64,000 nucleotides of DNA from Jejubacter calystegiae (GCF_005671395.1 NZ_CP040428.1:5118801-5182800), one strand, 5' to 3'. Positions 15,778-24,707 are shown, numbered from the stretch's first letter. Program-made: numbers and translations. The notes: generated from the sequence alone by a model not told the origin.

Positions 15778-16116
15778 TCAGGCAGAGGTCAGATCTTTAA
15801 TCTTCTCGCTGCTGCCATTACTCTTCACCGAGGCAATCCCCGTTTCCCGGGACTGGGGCGAAGCGTACATCTGGCTAGTGCCAATCACCTGATGATTAGC
15901 CGCTTTCAGGTTGAAGAATAACTTGCCGTTACTGGCCTCTTTCTTCTCGTAACGCTCATCCTGCGGGCTGTTGATCTGAACGGATTTAATCCCATTTTCA
16001 GCCGCGCTTTTGGTGGTGTACAGCTCGCTGGTAAGAATGATCTCGCCATTACCGGCTTTTAAAACAAACCGGAACTGATCGTTGCTGCTTTTACTTAACT
16101 CGAACCATCCAGACAT
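15778..16116 (-). CDS. yegP: YegP-like protein with two DUF1508 repeats
   Basis: A 112-residue protein made of two similar halves. Each has a FxFxLKAGNGEII or FFNLKAANHQVI strand and a SAAENGIKSV or RETGIASVKSN helix. This duplicated DUF1508 fold is that of E. coli YegP, whose function is unknown. It is a small soluble protein. It converges with aroY and is read in the same direction as, but well separated from, the HD-domain gene. Confidence 0.88.
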   Translation of the reverse strand: MSGWFELSKSSNDQFRFVLKAGNGEIILTSELYTTKSAAENGIKSVQINSPQDERYEKKEASNGKLFFNLKAANHQVIGTSQMYASPQSRETGIASVKSNGSSEKIKDLTSA

Positions 16117-16229
16117 GTGAACTCCTTAATATAAGGCCATGGCGCAAAGAGTTTGCGATTTCCCTTAAACAGTATGCACAGAAAACGTACCGCTTCCAGT
16201 ATGTTACTCGCGGTTCCAGGCAGATCGCA

Positions 16230-17474
16230 TCAGGTCGCAATCCGGTAGCACTCCCGGACATGCTGGTTAAATACCGCCACGACTTCGGGGCAAAGTTTAC
16301 CACCGGACGCTTCATCGTTAACGATAGCGATGGCCTGCTCAAGCGGCAGCGATGAGCGGTAGGGCCGGTGCTGACACAGCGCCTGAAAGACGTCGGCCAC
16401 CGCCATAATGCGGCTTTCCAGCGCTAACTGCCCTGCCCGCTTCCTTAGCGGATAGCCCGACCCATCCAGCCGTTCGTGGTGATCGGCAGCCCAGGTCACG
16501 ACCTTTTCCGAATCCAGGATATAGCGCAGGATGGCGCGGGTATCGGTCACATGGCGGCGAATGGTTTTATATTCGGCGTTATCGAGCCGCCCCTTTTTGT
16601 TCAGCACCTCTTCATCGGTAAATAGCTTACCGACATCGTGCAACAACCCGGCCACGAAAATCTGATACCGGCCTGCCTCATCCACCCCCATTTTGCTGGC
16701 GATAAAGAACGCCAGCTCTGCCACCTTACGCGAATGCTGATAGGTATAGGTGCTTTTATTATCGACAATCCGTGAAAAGAACTGGGCGATATCAATAAAG
16801 TACTGACGGGTCTGCGCCGGAAACAGCGCATTCAGATCCTGCTTAAGGATCAGGGTCTCAATATAGTGAGCGCGGAAGTAGAACCAGAAATCGTCAACCT
16901 CAATCATCTCATGCAACGCCGCGAGAATGCCTGGGTAGAATGCCGCACAGTCGCTGTTGGCGATCAGGTAATCATAAACCGGCTCAATGACGATTTCCGA
17001 CTCCTGGCCGTGCTGAAGCAAATCGAAGATCCTGGTTTTGCGGCAGGCCACGTCCAGCCGATCGCAGAGATTCACGATGGACGACAAAAAGCACTCTTCT
17101 TCCGTCAGACCGCCGTCGCGTGCTCTCCGCCAGTCGCCATGATGATATTGCACTGGCCTTGCGAACTGCCGCAACGGCGCACACTCCTGGAGCATCCTGT
17201 AGCCGCGAATGCTGTGCTGGCTGTCGACGCCCACGTCGACTTCATCGTTCAGCAACCGTCGAATCTCATCCTGACTGGAAACGCCGCAATCGTGCAGCAG
17301 ACCGCAAATTAACGCTTTCTGACACAAAGGCTCTGGCTTACCCATCGTCAACGCCAGCCGGTAGCACATAAAGCCAACATTGATACCGTGAAACGAAGGA
17401 GTGCTGGTAAAATTTTCCTCTGTTTTGGACACCGCGATCAGCGCCCGGTTAATATCAATTTTCAAGATGATCAC
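16230..17474 (-). CDS. Two-HD-domain phosphohydrolase, HD-GYP-like
   Basis: A 414-residue protein from GTG 17474, chosen because it overlaps the stop of the upstream GGDEF remnant in GTGA. The first HD domain carries CGLLHDCG near residue 60 and a later HHGDW. The second carries YQHSRKVAELAFF, GLLHDVGKLFT and HHERLDGSGYP. The last motif is close to the HHExxDGxGYP of HD-GYP domains, which hydrolyse cyclic di-GMP or related signals. A diguanylate cyclase-like neighbour, now broken, fits cyclic dinucleotide signalling. Substrate is not shown by sequence alone. Confidence 0.78.
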   Translation of the reverse strand: MIILKIDINRALIAVSKTEENFTSTPSFHGINVGFMCYRLALTMGKPEPLCQKALICGLLHDCGVSSQDEIRRLLNDEVDVGVDSQHSIRGYRMLQECAPLRQFARPVQYHHGDWRRARDGGLTEEECFLSSIVNLCDRLDVACRKTRIFDLLQHGQESEIVIEPVYDYLIANSDCAAFYPGILAALHEMIEVDDFWFYFRAHYIETLILKQDLNALFPAQTRQYFIDIAQFFSRIVDNKSTYTYQHSRKVAELAFFIASKMGVDEAGRYQIFVAGLLHDVGKLFTDEEVLNKKGRLDNAEYKTIRRHVTDTRAILRYILDSEKVVTWAADHHERLDGSGYPLRKRAGQLALESRIMAVADVFQALCQHRPYRSSLPLEQAIAIVNDEASGGKLCPEVVAVFNQHVRECYRIAT

Positions 17475-17725
17475 CAACGATGGAACTTAGAGTAGGAAGC
17501 TATTTTTTCTCTGTTTTTAACCCGATAGAGCTTTTTATCGGCGCGATTAAAGGTCAGCGCCACCCGTGCTCAATACAGGAAATGCCGATGCTAACGCCGG
17601 TAGGAATCTGCGGACTGGCATCAATAGCCCGTGACAGTCGCCGGACAATCCGTTCAATCTTCTCCGCCACGCTGGACGCTGGCTTCATTTCCGCGGGTAA
17701 GAATAGCGGCAATCGTATCCAGGTC
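17471..17725 (-). pseudogene. GGDEF (diguanylate cyclase) C-terminal remnant
   Basis: On the minus strand the frames give VAEKIERIVRRLSRAID and IPTGVSIGISCIEHG, then after a one-step frame change ALTFNRADKKLYRVKNREK, stopping at TGA 17471. This is the end of a GGDEF domain: the GVSIGIS strand and the ADKKLYxxK helix are hallmarks. The GGDEF active site itself is missing. The stop overlaps the start of the HD gene, so the two were once one operon. Confidence 0.72.
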
Positions 17726-17760
17726 TTGATAGACTTTTCACTTTACCTCATTAAAATCGT

Positions 17761-17931
17761 TTAGGTTATTTTTAAGGTAATGTTATCAGTATCCAGCACC
17801 ATGACTGATTTGATGTCATTTATATAGTTTTTATAGCACTGAACGCCCGTGGATATAAGGATACTAACAACAATGATAGTCATGGCGGAGATAATAAGCT
17901 CCCACCGGGTAATGTTCCATAAATGATTCAT
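17761..17931 (-). pseudogene. Possible N-terminal remnant of the broken GGDEF protein
   Basis: A short frame from ATG 17931 (MNHLWNITRWELIISAMTII) with one membrane span and a short periplasmic-like tail before a stop at 17761. It lies upstream of the GGDEF remnant in the same direction, so it may be the membrane anchor of the same gene after a large internal deletion. It could also be an unrelated small membrane protein. Confidence 0.35.
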
Positions 17932-17949
17932 ATAAACAAAAGGCCACAA

Positions 17950-18301
17950 GATAGCAACCCAAAAAACGGCCTAAAAGTCTACCCGAAACGATAGCAGACT
18001 AACAGATTACTTTAGTTTTTTTCTTATCAGAAAAAGCCGTGAGTGCAGAAAGATTTAACGTTAATAAAAATAACGATGAAGTTACAAATGACGCGATTTA
18101 TTAATAATGCGGAAAACTGAATTAAGAAAAGGCTTTAAATTAATGGCTATTTGCTTGCGAGGATAACCTATTACCCCGAGTGATTAGTAGTGAAGTGAAA
18201 GATAAATGGTTTTACCGGCGCGTTATGAATATCCGACTCTTCAGCACAAAATGACAACGCGGCACGGCAAAATCCACAGCGCCGCGTGATATCACCAGGG
18301 T
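17950..18301. other. AT-rich gene-free stretch
   Basis: No open frame of note. Runs of A and T and TTAATAAT-like repeats suggest promoter and possibly H-NS-bound DNA, but I see no definite site. Confidence 0.4.
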
Positions 18302-19081
18302 TCAGGCGGCCGGTAAAGCCTTACCCTCGGGCAGAGACTCCCCCGGAGCCGGGGAGAGCATTCGGGCAAACCCGGGCATCATTCCCAGCCAGCAGTCCCG
18401 GGTAAACAGCGACTGCCATCCGGCATAGCCGGTTTCTCCGCGTACCAGCGCCTGGTGGCTGGCTTCCAGCAGTTCGGGAAGATAATCGCCGGATACGCCC
18501 CAGGCGCACAGCTGGTCCGCAGCGCCAATACGCGCCACGCCGGGCAGCGCCTGAATCGGCGCTATCTGCTGATAGCTGGCCCCCAGAATCAGCCCCTGCC
18601 ACTCCAGATAAGGCAGGTGTTGCAGCAACTTGCTCAGCCTCCTCAAGGCACGGCGATCGGCGCTGAAGTGAATGCCACTTTCCAGCACCAGTAGATTCCC
18701 CCACTGCTGATCCAGAGCACTAGTCAACAGCCCGCTACAGCGCTCCAGCGGCGTATTGCCCACGGCAGGAACCATCACCATCCTGGCACGCCGCTGACCG
18801 GCGCGAGCCAGTTTATCAAACTGCACGCTGGCCGCTTCCCGCCTGGCGGGATCGTACAGCAATGCCACTGTCTCAAAGGCGTAGCGCACCGGCTGCTGCC
18901 CACCATTGCCATCTCCAGCCGCGAAGTCCGTCGGGCTTTCCCTGTGGCCATGAAAGATTGTCTGTTTCATCGTATCCGTGATCTGATTAACTCTGAGTTG
19001 ATTACCGCCTGGTGACGTGGCGCTATCCGGCGCGCCGGTTTCCATTATCGGCCAGGCTTTTAAATGCATTAGTGTAGCCAT
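18302..19081 (-). CDS. Uncharacterised protein with a GT25-like segment
   Basis: A 259-residue protein; ATG 19081 is preceded by CGGAGCG. The middle reads VPAVGNTPLERCSGLLTSAL, then QQWGNLLVLESGIHFSADRR, which recalls glycosyltransferase family 25, where a LVLEDDI motif binds the metal. Here the two Asp are replaced by Ser-Gly, so normal GT25 catalysis is unlikely. The rest (GASYQQIAPIQALPG, ADQLCAWGVSGDYL, FTRDCWLGMMPG) fits a glycosyltransferase-like fold with a target-facing loop. No signal peptide. It lies just downstream of lpxO in the same direction, so an envelope-sugar role is possible, but unproven. Confidence 0.5.
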   Translation of the reverse strand: MATLMHLKAWPIMETGAPDSATSPGGNQLRVNQITDTMKQTIFHGHRESPTDFAAGDGNGGQQPVRYAFETVALLYDPARREAASVQFDKLARAGQRRARMVMVPAVGNTPLERCSGLLTSALDQQWGNLLVLESGIHFSADRRALRRLSKLLQHLPYLEWQGLILGASYQQIAPIQALPGVARIGAADQLCAWGVSGDYLPELLEASHQALVRGETGYAGWQSLFTRDCWLGMMPGFARMLSPAPGESLPEGKALPAA

Positions 19082-19149
19082 CGGATTCGCTCCGGGTTAC
19101 CTCCGGCGGCCGGTTACGCACATTTCGATGTAGCTGGCCTGCCAGAGGA

Positions 19150-20052
19150 TTAGAGCGCCCACCAAATCAGCGCGGCGATACCACCAAACAGCAACCACTT
19201 AATAAGATAATAGACCGGCTTGTTCCACTTCTTCAGACGTTTGCCCACCCGCCGTATCGAATAAATATATTTAAAGGCGCGGTTAATTCCCCCTACCCGG
19301 TCGCTATCACTGTTGGGTGCCACTGCTGCGCTCATCAGATTGCGCCCCAGCCAGTGGTTAACGGCCTGTGTCCAGCGGTAGCGCATGGGGCGCTCTACAT
19401 CGCAGAACAGAATAAGGCGGTTTTCCCCACTGGTGTTTTCCGCATAGTGGATATAGGTTTCATCGAACAGCACCCCTTCCCCATCGCGCCAGCTGTAGCA
19501 TTTACCGTCCACCTCAATAAAACAACGATCGTCATTGGGCGTCGCCAGTCCCAAATGGTAACGCAGGGAACCGGCATAAGGATCGCGGTGACGCGGCAGA
19601 CGGCTACCGTCCGGTAGCGTCGCGAACATGGCTGCCTTAATGGAGGGTATCGTCTTTAGCAGCGCAGTGGTTTTCGGGCACAGCTGATGCGCCGAAGGAT
19701 GAGCCTCTTCATACCACTTCAGATAGAAGCGTTTCCAGCCGGTTTTAAAAAATGAGTTAAATCCAGCATCGTTATATTTGTCAGAAGCTTTAATCTCCTG
19801 GAGCGCCATCAGTTGCTGACCCTCTTCACGAATCTCCTGCCAGTTATCCTGTAATGTTTTAAGTTCCGGAAAGGTTTCCAGTGGTAGATAAGGCGTGGTC
19901 GGCACCCGGGAGAAAAGATACATAAACCCGTTTAGCGGTGCAGTAAATGTGGAGTGATCGGATAGCTGGCGCCAGAATTTATAACGGACGCGTCCCCGAT
20001 AATGAACATACAGAACAGAGACAATAAAAATGAGCAGGATGACATACTTCAT
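19150..20052 (-). CDS. lpxO: LpxO-type lipid A 2-hydroxylase
   Basis: A 300-residue aspartyl/asparaginyl beta-hydroxylase-family protein. It starts with a membrane anchor (MKYVILLIFIVSVLYVHYRG) and ends with another hydrophobic span (YLIKWLLFGGIAALIWW). The iron-binding HxD is in LPRHRDPYAGS, with the second His in ETYIHYAENTS and the 2-oxoglutarate Arg in ENRLILFCDVERP. LpxO adds a hydroxyl to the 3'-secondary acyl chain of lipid A at the inner membrane, which can lower polymyxin sensitivity and host recognition. Length and order of motifs are complete. Confidence 0.9.
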   Translation of the reverse strand: MKYVILLIFIVSVLYVHYRGRVRYKFWRQLSDHSTFTAPLNGFMYLFSRVPTTPYLPLETFPELKTLQDNWQEIREEGQQLMALQEIKASDKYNDAGFNSFFKTGWKRFYLKWYEEAHPSAHQLCPKTTALLKTIPSIKAAMFATLPDGSRLPRHRDPYAGSLRYHLGLATPNDDRCFIEVDGKCYSWRDGEGVLFDETYIHYAENTSGENRLILFCDVERPMRYRWTQAVNHWLGRNLMSAAVAPNSDSDRVGGINRAFKYIYSIRRVGKRLKKWNKPVYYLIKWLLFGGIAALIWWAL

Positions 20053-20268
20053 TGTTAATTCGCCAAAGTCGTTCAGTTACAAGCCAGCGTTATAATCCCT
20101 GCTAACAGGCTCTAAATGGCTCAGTTAAGCGCAAATATCATATCTTCAAAAACCTTTTGGTAACACACTCGTAGCATTTCTACAGCACGAATGGCATAAA
20201 ACAGTAAACAGATCTCGCCAGTCACGCTATACCAGGAAAGTGGCGTTATCACAAAACAGAGGAGAACA

Positions 20269-20451
20269 ATGATGTACCAGATTGGTGATATTGTGCAGCC
20301 GCGCACTGGCGGGCCGAAACTGAAAATTGTGGAAATTCACGACGACCAGGTGGTCGGCGTAGCGACAAATGATGAAAACGCAGAAAAGATTACCCTGAAA
20401 GCCGCCGATGTCACCCCCTATACGGAAGAGGGTGATTTCGGCGTCTGTTAA
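20269..20451 (+). CDS. Small DUF2158-like protein
   Basis: A protein of about 60 residues with a strong AGGAG site before tandem ATG codons at 20269 and 20272; the second spacing is better. The start (MYQIGDIVQPRTGGPKLKIV) has the GDIVxxxxGGPK pattern of the DUF2158 family, beta-barrel-like small proteins such as YodC. The C terminus is acidic and ends in Cys. Function is unknown. It stands alone between the divergent lpxO and the convergent stpA. Confidence 0.75.
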   Translation: MMYQIGDIVQPRTGGPKLKIVEIHDDQVVGVATNDENAEKITLKAADVTPYTEEGDFGVC

Positions 20452-20489
20452 ATAAGCGACTCCTCTCCCGATACGGGAGAGGAGTATTA

Positions 20490-20885
20490 TCAGATCAGGA
20501 AGTCGTCCAGAGACTTACCGGATTCGATAGCCTGAGCGATAGCTTTCGGCGTACGGCCCTGACCGGTCCAGGTTTTTTCGCTGCCGTCCAGATCGGTATA
20601 ACGATATTTCGCCGGACGGGCGGCGCGCTTTTTACGCGGGGCGCTGCCGAGCTCTTTAATCAACTCATTCGGGTCAATACCGTCGGCCTGCATCAGTTCA
20701 ACCCAGGTCTTTAACTTCTCTTCACGTTCCGCAATCTCCTGCTGACGAGAGCTCTCTTCCTCACGGCGCTCTTCAGCCACCATCCGGAATTTTTCCAGGA
20801 TCTCTTCGAGCTGCTCAATAGAAAATTCGCGCGCCATAGCACGCAGGGTACGGATGTTATTGAGGTTTTGTAATGTTAAAGACAT
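20490..20885 (-). CDS. stpA: H-NS paralogue StpA
   Basis: A 131-residue nucleoid protein. The N-terminal oligomerisation region starts [20 protein letters not shown] with long helices, and the C-terminal DNA-binding domain has [12 protein letters not shown] and the AT-hook-like [16 protein letters not shown]. The [15 protein letters not shown] segment and the ending GKSLDDFLI without a KQ tail match StpA rather than H-NS. It silences AT-rich DNA and acts as an RNA chaperone. Location between ygaVP and alaE/nrdHIEF is as in E. coli. Confidence 0.93.
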   Translation of the reverse strand: MSLTLQNLNNIRTLRAMAREFSIEQLEEILEKFRMVAEERREEESSRQQEIAEREEKLKTWVELMQADGIDPNELIKELGSAPRKKRAARPAKYRYTDLDGSEKTWTGQGRTPKAIAQAIESGKSLDDFLI

Positions 20886-20911
20886 ATATCTCCCACAGTA
20901 TCAGGCAAGGA

Positions 20912-21067
20912 TTAGAAATAAACGGCGTCATAAGGTACTGGATTGGAAATTATATTACCAGTCGCAGCCCCACAACCGTATAAACTTTCAACAACAACGC
21001 CGCTATAACGATATATATAGTAACCTAACTGAATATTATTTAAACCCCAATGAGATTCATCTGTCAT
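20912..21067 (-). CDS. Small ORF of 51 codons with strong ribosome binding site
   Basis: An ATG at 21067 follows AGAGGAGGTTAAT, one of the best Shine-Dalgarno sites in the window. The product begins MTDESHWGLNNIQLGYY, is rich in Gly, Tyr, Val and Asn, has one Cys in YGCGAATGN, and ends PYDAVYF. No family is recognised. It lies 17 bases after another small frame (21264-21085) in the same direction and just upstream of stpA. It may be a peptide gene of a two-gene unit. Evidence is the ribosome binding site and spacing only. Confidence 0.5.
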   Translation of the reverse strand: MTDESHWGLNNIQLGYYIYRYSGVVVESLYGCGAATGNIISNPVPYDAVYF

Positions 21068-21084
21068 ATTAACCTCCTCTGGAT

Positions 21085-21264
21085 TCAGGTTATTCTTCGA
21101 ATATCGCCGTGGACAAGCGTTGCTGCTCTGTGCTGAAAACGCAGAAAGGACGCTACCTGGCGCGAAGAGAAATATCGTTTCAGGCGCGGGAAAATTCGCT
21201 TAACAATAATAAATATGACGATCGTAAGACTGCCGGAAATATCGCAGTAGTCACCGGACATCAT
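21085..21264 (-). CDS. Small ORF of 59 codons, possible membrane peptide
   Basis: From ATG 21264 with GGAGGGG seven bases before it; a GTG at 21270 is also in frame but too close to that site. The product starts MMSGDYCDISGSLTIVIFII, where a short hydrophobic stretch could span or lie on the membrane, followed by a strongly basic tail (KRIFPRLKRYF). No family is recognised. It pairs with the 51-codon frame downstream. It could also be chance, since the region is short. Confidence 0.4.
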   Translation of the reverse strand: MMSGDYCDISGSLTIVIFIIVKRIFPRLKRYFSSRQVASFLRFQHRAATLVHGDIRRIT

Positions 21265-21270
21265 CCGCAC

Positions 21271-21624
21271 TCCCCTCCGGGTGATACAGTCAGGCGTTTA
21301 CCATTAGTTCACAATAAATCTACATTTACGACCATTTTATCAACGGTCAGACGGGGTGTTCAGAAAAAGCAGTCTGAAATTATGAATCCACCATCAAATT
21401 GATATTAAAGAAGTTACCTGACGAAGACCGTCAAAAATGGTGTAAATAGCACCTTTTGAGGTTCCGCAAAAAATTTTGTGACTAAAAGTCCCGGAAATAA
21501 AAACTTTCACCTGGTTGCCCACCGCAAAGATAGTGCTATATCCTATACATAGCCCATTAAAGCAAAAGATAAAACCATAACAAAAGCGCTTTTACAGCAA
21601 TTGACGCCAAAAAGAGAGGATCCC
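21271..21624. other. Gene-free stretch upstream of alaE
   Basis: An AT-rich gap between the small minus-strand frames and alaE. It should hold the alaE promoter and perhaps that of the small ORF pair. I see no clear operator or stable hairpin. Confidence 0.4.
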
Positions 21625-22080
21625 GTGATATTTAAAACGTCGCATCTGCGCCATGCGGCCGCAGACACCTTCGCTATGGTGGTCTGGTGCTTTGTTACGG
21701 GGATGCTGATCGAGATCTTTATTTCAGGAATGGCATTCGAGCAGTCGCTGTCGTCCAGGCTGGTCTCAATTCCGGTCAATATCATCATCGCCTGGCCCTA
21801 CGGCCTGTGGCGTGATGCGGCTATCCGCTTTTCCCGGCGGCTAACCAACGCTCGCTGGGGGAAAACCCTGGCCGATGTGCTGGCCTACGTAAGCTTTCAG
21901 TCGCCCGTGTACGCTGCCATCCTCTGGTCGGTTGGGGCGGAGCCCGCGCAGATCCTCGCGGCTGTCAGCTCCAACATCGTGGTTTCCATGCTGATGGGCG
22001 CCGCATACGGGTTTTTTCTGGATTACTGTCGGCGCCTGTTCCGGGTTTCCGGCTACGAGCGAATCAGGGCAAGCGCCTGA
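21625..22080 (+). CDS. alaE: L-alanine exporter AlaE
   Basis: A 151-residue inner-membrane protein; GTG 21625 after AGAGAGGA is chosen over an upstream TTG because it aligns with the known start. Blocks matching E. coli AlaE are [51 protein letters not shown] and [27 protein letters not shown]. Four membrane segments are visible. AlaE exports L-alanine when dipeptides raise its internal level. Its E. coli position beside stpA is kept. Confidence 0.92.
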   Translation: MIFKTSHLRHAAADTFAMVVWCFVTGMLIEIFISGMAFEQSLSSRLVSIPVNIIIAWPYGLWRDAAIRFSRRLTNARWGKTLADVLAYVSFQSPVYAAILWSVGAEPAQILAAVSSNIVVSMLMGAAYGFFLDYCRRLFRVSGYERIRASA

Positions 22081-22102
22081 TCTCTGAAAGGGATTTTCGG
22101 TA

Positions 22103-22438
22103 TTAGCCAAACAGCCCGGACAAATAGCGTTCCAGTGCAATGCGCGAACTGAAGCCGTGAGGAATGCCATAGTGTTCTTCTGCATCGCCGCCCAGCCATA
22201 GCGGGAATTCATGATAGTGATTGCAGGTTTTGATTTCCGAGGCAGGGTCGGCAAGCGTCAGGCTGCGCTCTTTCAGGGCCGGGTGGATAATCAACGCGGT
22301 ACGTCCCATACGCGCCTCGCGATTGACATAAACAAAGTTGTCACCGCGGCGATAGCCATAGGCTTTGTTGGTCACAGCCTCCATGGTAAAGCCAGCTTTT
22401 TCCAGTACGCGCGCTACCTCATCGGGTCGTAAATACAT
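22103..22438 (-). CDS. ygaC: YgaC, conserved DUF2002 protein
   Basis: A 111-residue protein nearly the same as E. coli YgaC along its whole length: [18 protein letters not shown], then [24 protein letters not shown] and [20 protein letters not shown]. Function is unknown; the E. coli gene is under Fur control. It converges with alaE 22 bases away. The neighbour ygaM found in E. coli is not seen here. Confidence 0.92.
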   Translation of the reverse strand: MYLRPDEVARVLEKAGFTMEAVTNKAYGYRRGDNFVYVNREARMGRTALIIHPALKERSLTLADPASEIKTCNHYHEFPLWLGGDAEEHYGIPHGFSSRIALERYLSGLFG

Positions 22439-22785
22439 AGTTTTTCCTCGTCATCTTTGTACCGCAGCGCAACCTTACATGATGCTCCCGGCATGCGCTT
22501 TCGGAATAATCCACAAACCATGCCCTGCGGCCCACTCCGGAGCAAAAATGCAGATTCGGGCGTTTTTCTCGGGAATCGGACCGGGAGATTTACCAGGTGT
22601 AGCAGAAAAAATCACCGCTGGCGGGCGATCCGAAACCCGGCAAGGTAACAGAATTTTTCAGCAATCGAGGATCGACGTATAGCGCTGCGCGTCCGGGCCT
22701 GTCTGGTTCCCGCTCATCACTCGGGGAAGCCATAACCCGGAGAAATACCCCTTCTTTCTTCCAGCCGCTCGCGGAGCCGGATTTT
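22439..22785. other. Gene-free stretch between ygaC and the MocR gene
   Basis: I find no convincing gene. A 46-codon minus-strand frame beginning MASPSDEREP has no ribosome binding site and looks like chance. In E. coli ygaM follows ygaC here, so this may be a deletion scar. Confidence 0.4.
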
Positions 22786-24147
22786 TTACAACAATGCCCG
22801 ATGCAAACGCGCTGCCAGCTCTTCCGCGTGGCGGGCGCTGGTAATATTGGTAAAGCTCATGATCAATCCCCCTTCTCCCTGGCTTTCCAGTCGCCATGCG
22901 CCCAGCGCCTCCACCGCCAGTCCGGCATCACGAGCCCTGGCCGCGGCAGTGCGATCGTCCCCGGTCACCGGCATCAGTAGTTGGATCCCCCCGGCCTGAG
23001 GCACGACCGGAAACCCCTGTTCCGCCAGAGCCTGTTCCAGCCAGCGGCGGCGCTGAGTATAGATCTGGCGCATCTTTTTCAGGTGGCGCCAGAAGTGACC
23101 TTCGCCGATAAAGTCGCTGATGGCCAGTTGAATCAGCGGCGGTACGGAACAGGGCGTCAGCACGCTCTGTTCAGCAAAGGCGTTCGTCACCTCTTCCGGC
23201 ACTACCAGCCAGCCACAGCGCAAAGCGGGAAACAGCGTCTTGCTGAAGGTGCCTGCATAGATGACGCGCCGGGGAGCATCCAGGCTCTTCAGAGGCGGTA
23301 GCGGACGCCCCTGATAGCGAAATTCACTGTCATAGTCATCCTCGATTATCCAGGCATCACGCTGTACTGCCCAGGCCAGCAGCTGGCGACGGCGGCTAGC
23401 GGCAAGTGCAACGCCCAGCGGACTCTGATGAGCTGGAGTCAACAGGGCAAAACGGGCACCGGGATAGCGGCGGATGGCTTCATCAATCACCATCCCTTCC
23501 CCATCTACCGGCACCGGATTCAGCCGTAATCCGTTTTGCTCCAGCACCGGGCGGATAAAAGGATAACCGGGGTCTTCCACCCAGATACCGTCGCCCTGGC
23601 GAGCCAGAGCGCGTAGCAGCAGCGTCATCACCATGGGGTAGCCAGCGGCGATAAATACCTGTTCCGGACGGCAGTCGATACTACGCGAAAAACGCAGCCA
23701 GTCGGCAATAGCCTGCCGCAGCCCCCAATTTCCTGCGGGATCCGGTAATGCCAGATCGAAGCGACTCTGCTGACGCAGGCGCCTGCCCATCACCCTGGCC
23801 CACAGCCCACGGGGGAAAGCATCCAGCGCCGGAAGGCCAGGCTGGAACGGCAGCGGCGCCGGATGGCGGCGATCTGCCCCTTTTTGTAAGGGACGGACGG
23901 GCCGGGTGGAAAGTGCCGCGCTGACATAGGTTCCCGAACGGCTACGGCGTTCCAGCCAGCCCTGAGCCACCAGCTCCCCCAGTGCATTTTCCACGGTAGC
24001 TCGTGACACGCCCTGCTCCTGAGCAAGTACGCGGCTGGACGGCAGGCGGGAACCGGGCGGTAGTTCTCCGCTTTCAATGGAACGCCTAATCTGCTCCGCC
24101 AGTTGCCGGTAGCGCGGTACAAATGAGGAAGAAGTTCTGGTCTGCAT
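22786..24147 (-). CDS. MocR/PdxR-type GntR regulator with aminotransferase domain
   Basis: A 453-residue fusion. Residues about 10-75 form a GntR winged helix (YRQLAEQIRRSIESGELPPG, then LAQEQGVSRATVENALGELV). The rest is a type I aminotransferase fold with the PLP lysine in TFSKTLFPALRCGW and the DYDSEFRYQGRPLP motif. Such proteins use PLP or an amino-PLP adduct as effector. It is divergent from the AhpD-like gene with 74 bases between the starts, so it probably regulates that gene. Target pathway is unknown. Confidence 0.85.
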   Translation of the reverse strand: MQTRTSSSFVPRYRQLAEQIRRSIESGELPPGSRLPSSRVLAQEQGVSRATVENALGELVAQGWLERRSRSGTYVSAALSTRPVRPLQKGADRRHPAPLPFQPGLPALDAFPRGLWARVMGRRLRQQSRFDLALPDPAGNWGLRQAIADWLRFSRSIDCRPEQVFIAAGYPMVMTLLLRALARQGDGIWVEDPGYPFIRPVLEQNGLRLNPVPVDGEGMVIDEAIRRYPGARFALLTPAHQSPLGVALAASRRRQLLAWAVQRDAWIIEDDYDSEFRYQGRPLPPLKSLDAPRRVIYAGTFSKTLFPALRCGWLVVPEEVTNAFAEQSVLTPCSVPPLIQLAISDFIGEGHFWRHLKKMRQIYTQRRRWLEQALAEQGFPVVPQAGGIQLLMPVTGDDRTAAARARDAGLAVEALGAWRLESQGEGGLIMSFTNITSARHAEELAARLHRALL

Positions 24148-24221
24148 TTTTATCCATTTTCTGGCTCTCTTTTACAGACCATTATAGTGTTATTTTCCCC
24201 GGACCACTTGAGGAGGAAAAG

Positions 24222-24653
24222 ATGAGCACACTACGTCAGCCCTATCGCGAACTTTCGGCAGAGGTGAATAAACAGATGGTTGCGGCGCTGATGGCGCTGG
24301 AAAAAGGGCCGCTTGATGGCCGCTTAATCGAGCTGGTCTTTCTGCGGGTATCCCAGATTAACGGCTGCGCATACTGCCTTGAAATGCACAGCAACGCGCT
24401 GCGCAAACGCGGCGAAGATCAGGCCAGACTGGATGCACTGGCCGGCTGGCGGGTCAGCCAGCGTTTTAGTGAAAAAGAGCAGGCGGCGCTGGCCTGGGCT
24501 GAAGCGGTCACTCATATCGCGGAAAGCGGTGCCGGTGATGAGGTTTATCATCCGCTGGAGCAGCACTTTAGCCCCCAGGAAATCAGCGATCTGACCCACG
24601 CTATCGCCCTGATGAACGCCTTCAATCGTCTGGCCGTCGGCATGAGAATGTAG
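24222..24653 (+). CDS. AhpD-like carboxymuconolactone decarboxylase-family protein
   Basis: A 143-residue protein; ATG 24222 is used because AGGAGG stands just before it. The active-site pattern NGCAYCLEMHSNALRK gives the Cys-x-x-Cys and His of AhpD-type proteins, which act as thiol-dependent alkylhydroperoxidases. Further family marks are LDALAGWRVSQRFSEKEQAAL and ALMNAFNRLAVGM. It is divergent from a MocR regulator. It more likely serves peroxide or electrophile handling than aromatic breakdown. Confidence 0.88.
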   Translation: MSTLRQPYRELSAEVNKQMVAALMALEKGPLDGRLIELVFLRVSQINGCAYCLEMHSNALRKRGEDQARLDALAGWRVSQRFSEKEQAALAWAEAVTHIAESGAGDEVYHPLEQHFSPQEISDLTHAIALMNAFNRLAVGMRM

Positions 24654-24685
24654 CGCCAGCGCCAGTTTCAGGCACGGAACGACAG

Positions 24686-24707
24686 CGCCCCGGACGGGGC
24701 GTTTTTT
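24686..24707 (+). terminator. Rho-independent terminator after the AhpD-like gene
   Basis: CGCCCC, loop GGAC, GGGGCG, followed by six T. It ends the AhpD-like transcript just before the nrdH regulatory region. Confidence 0.88.

Noticed and set aside
20121..20306. 61-codon hydrophobic minus-strand frame upstream of lpxO
   Set aside because: It overlaps the start of the DUF2158-like gene on the other strand and has no ribosome binding site.
22439..22785. A 46-codon minus-strand frame as a ygaM remnant
   Set aside because: The translation has no resemblance to YgaM and no ribosome binding site.
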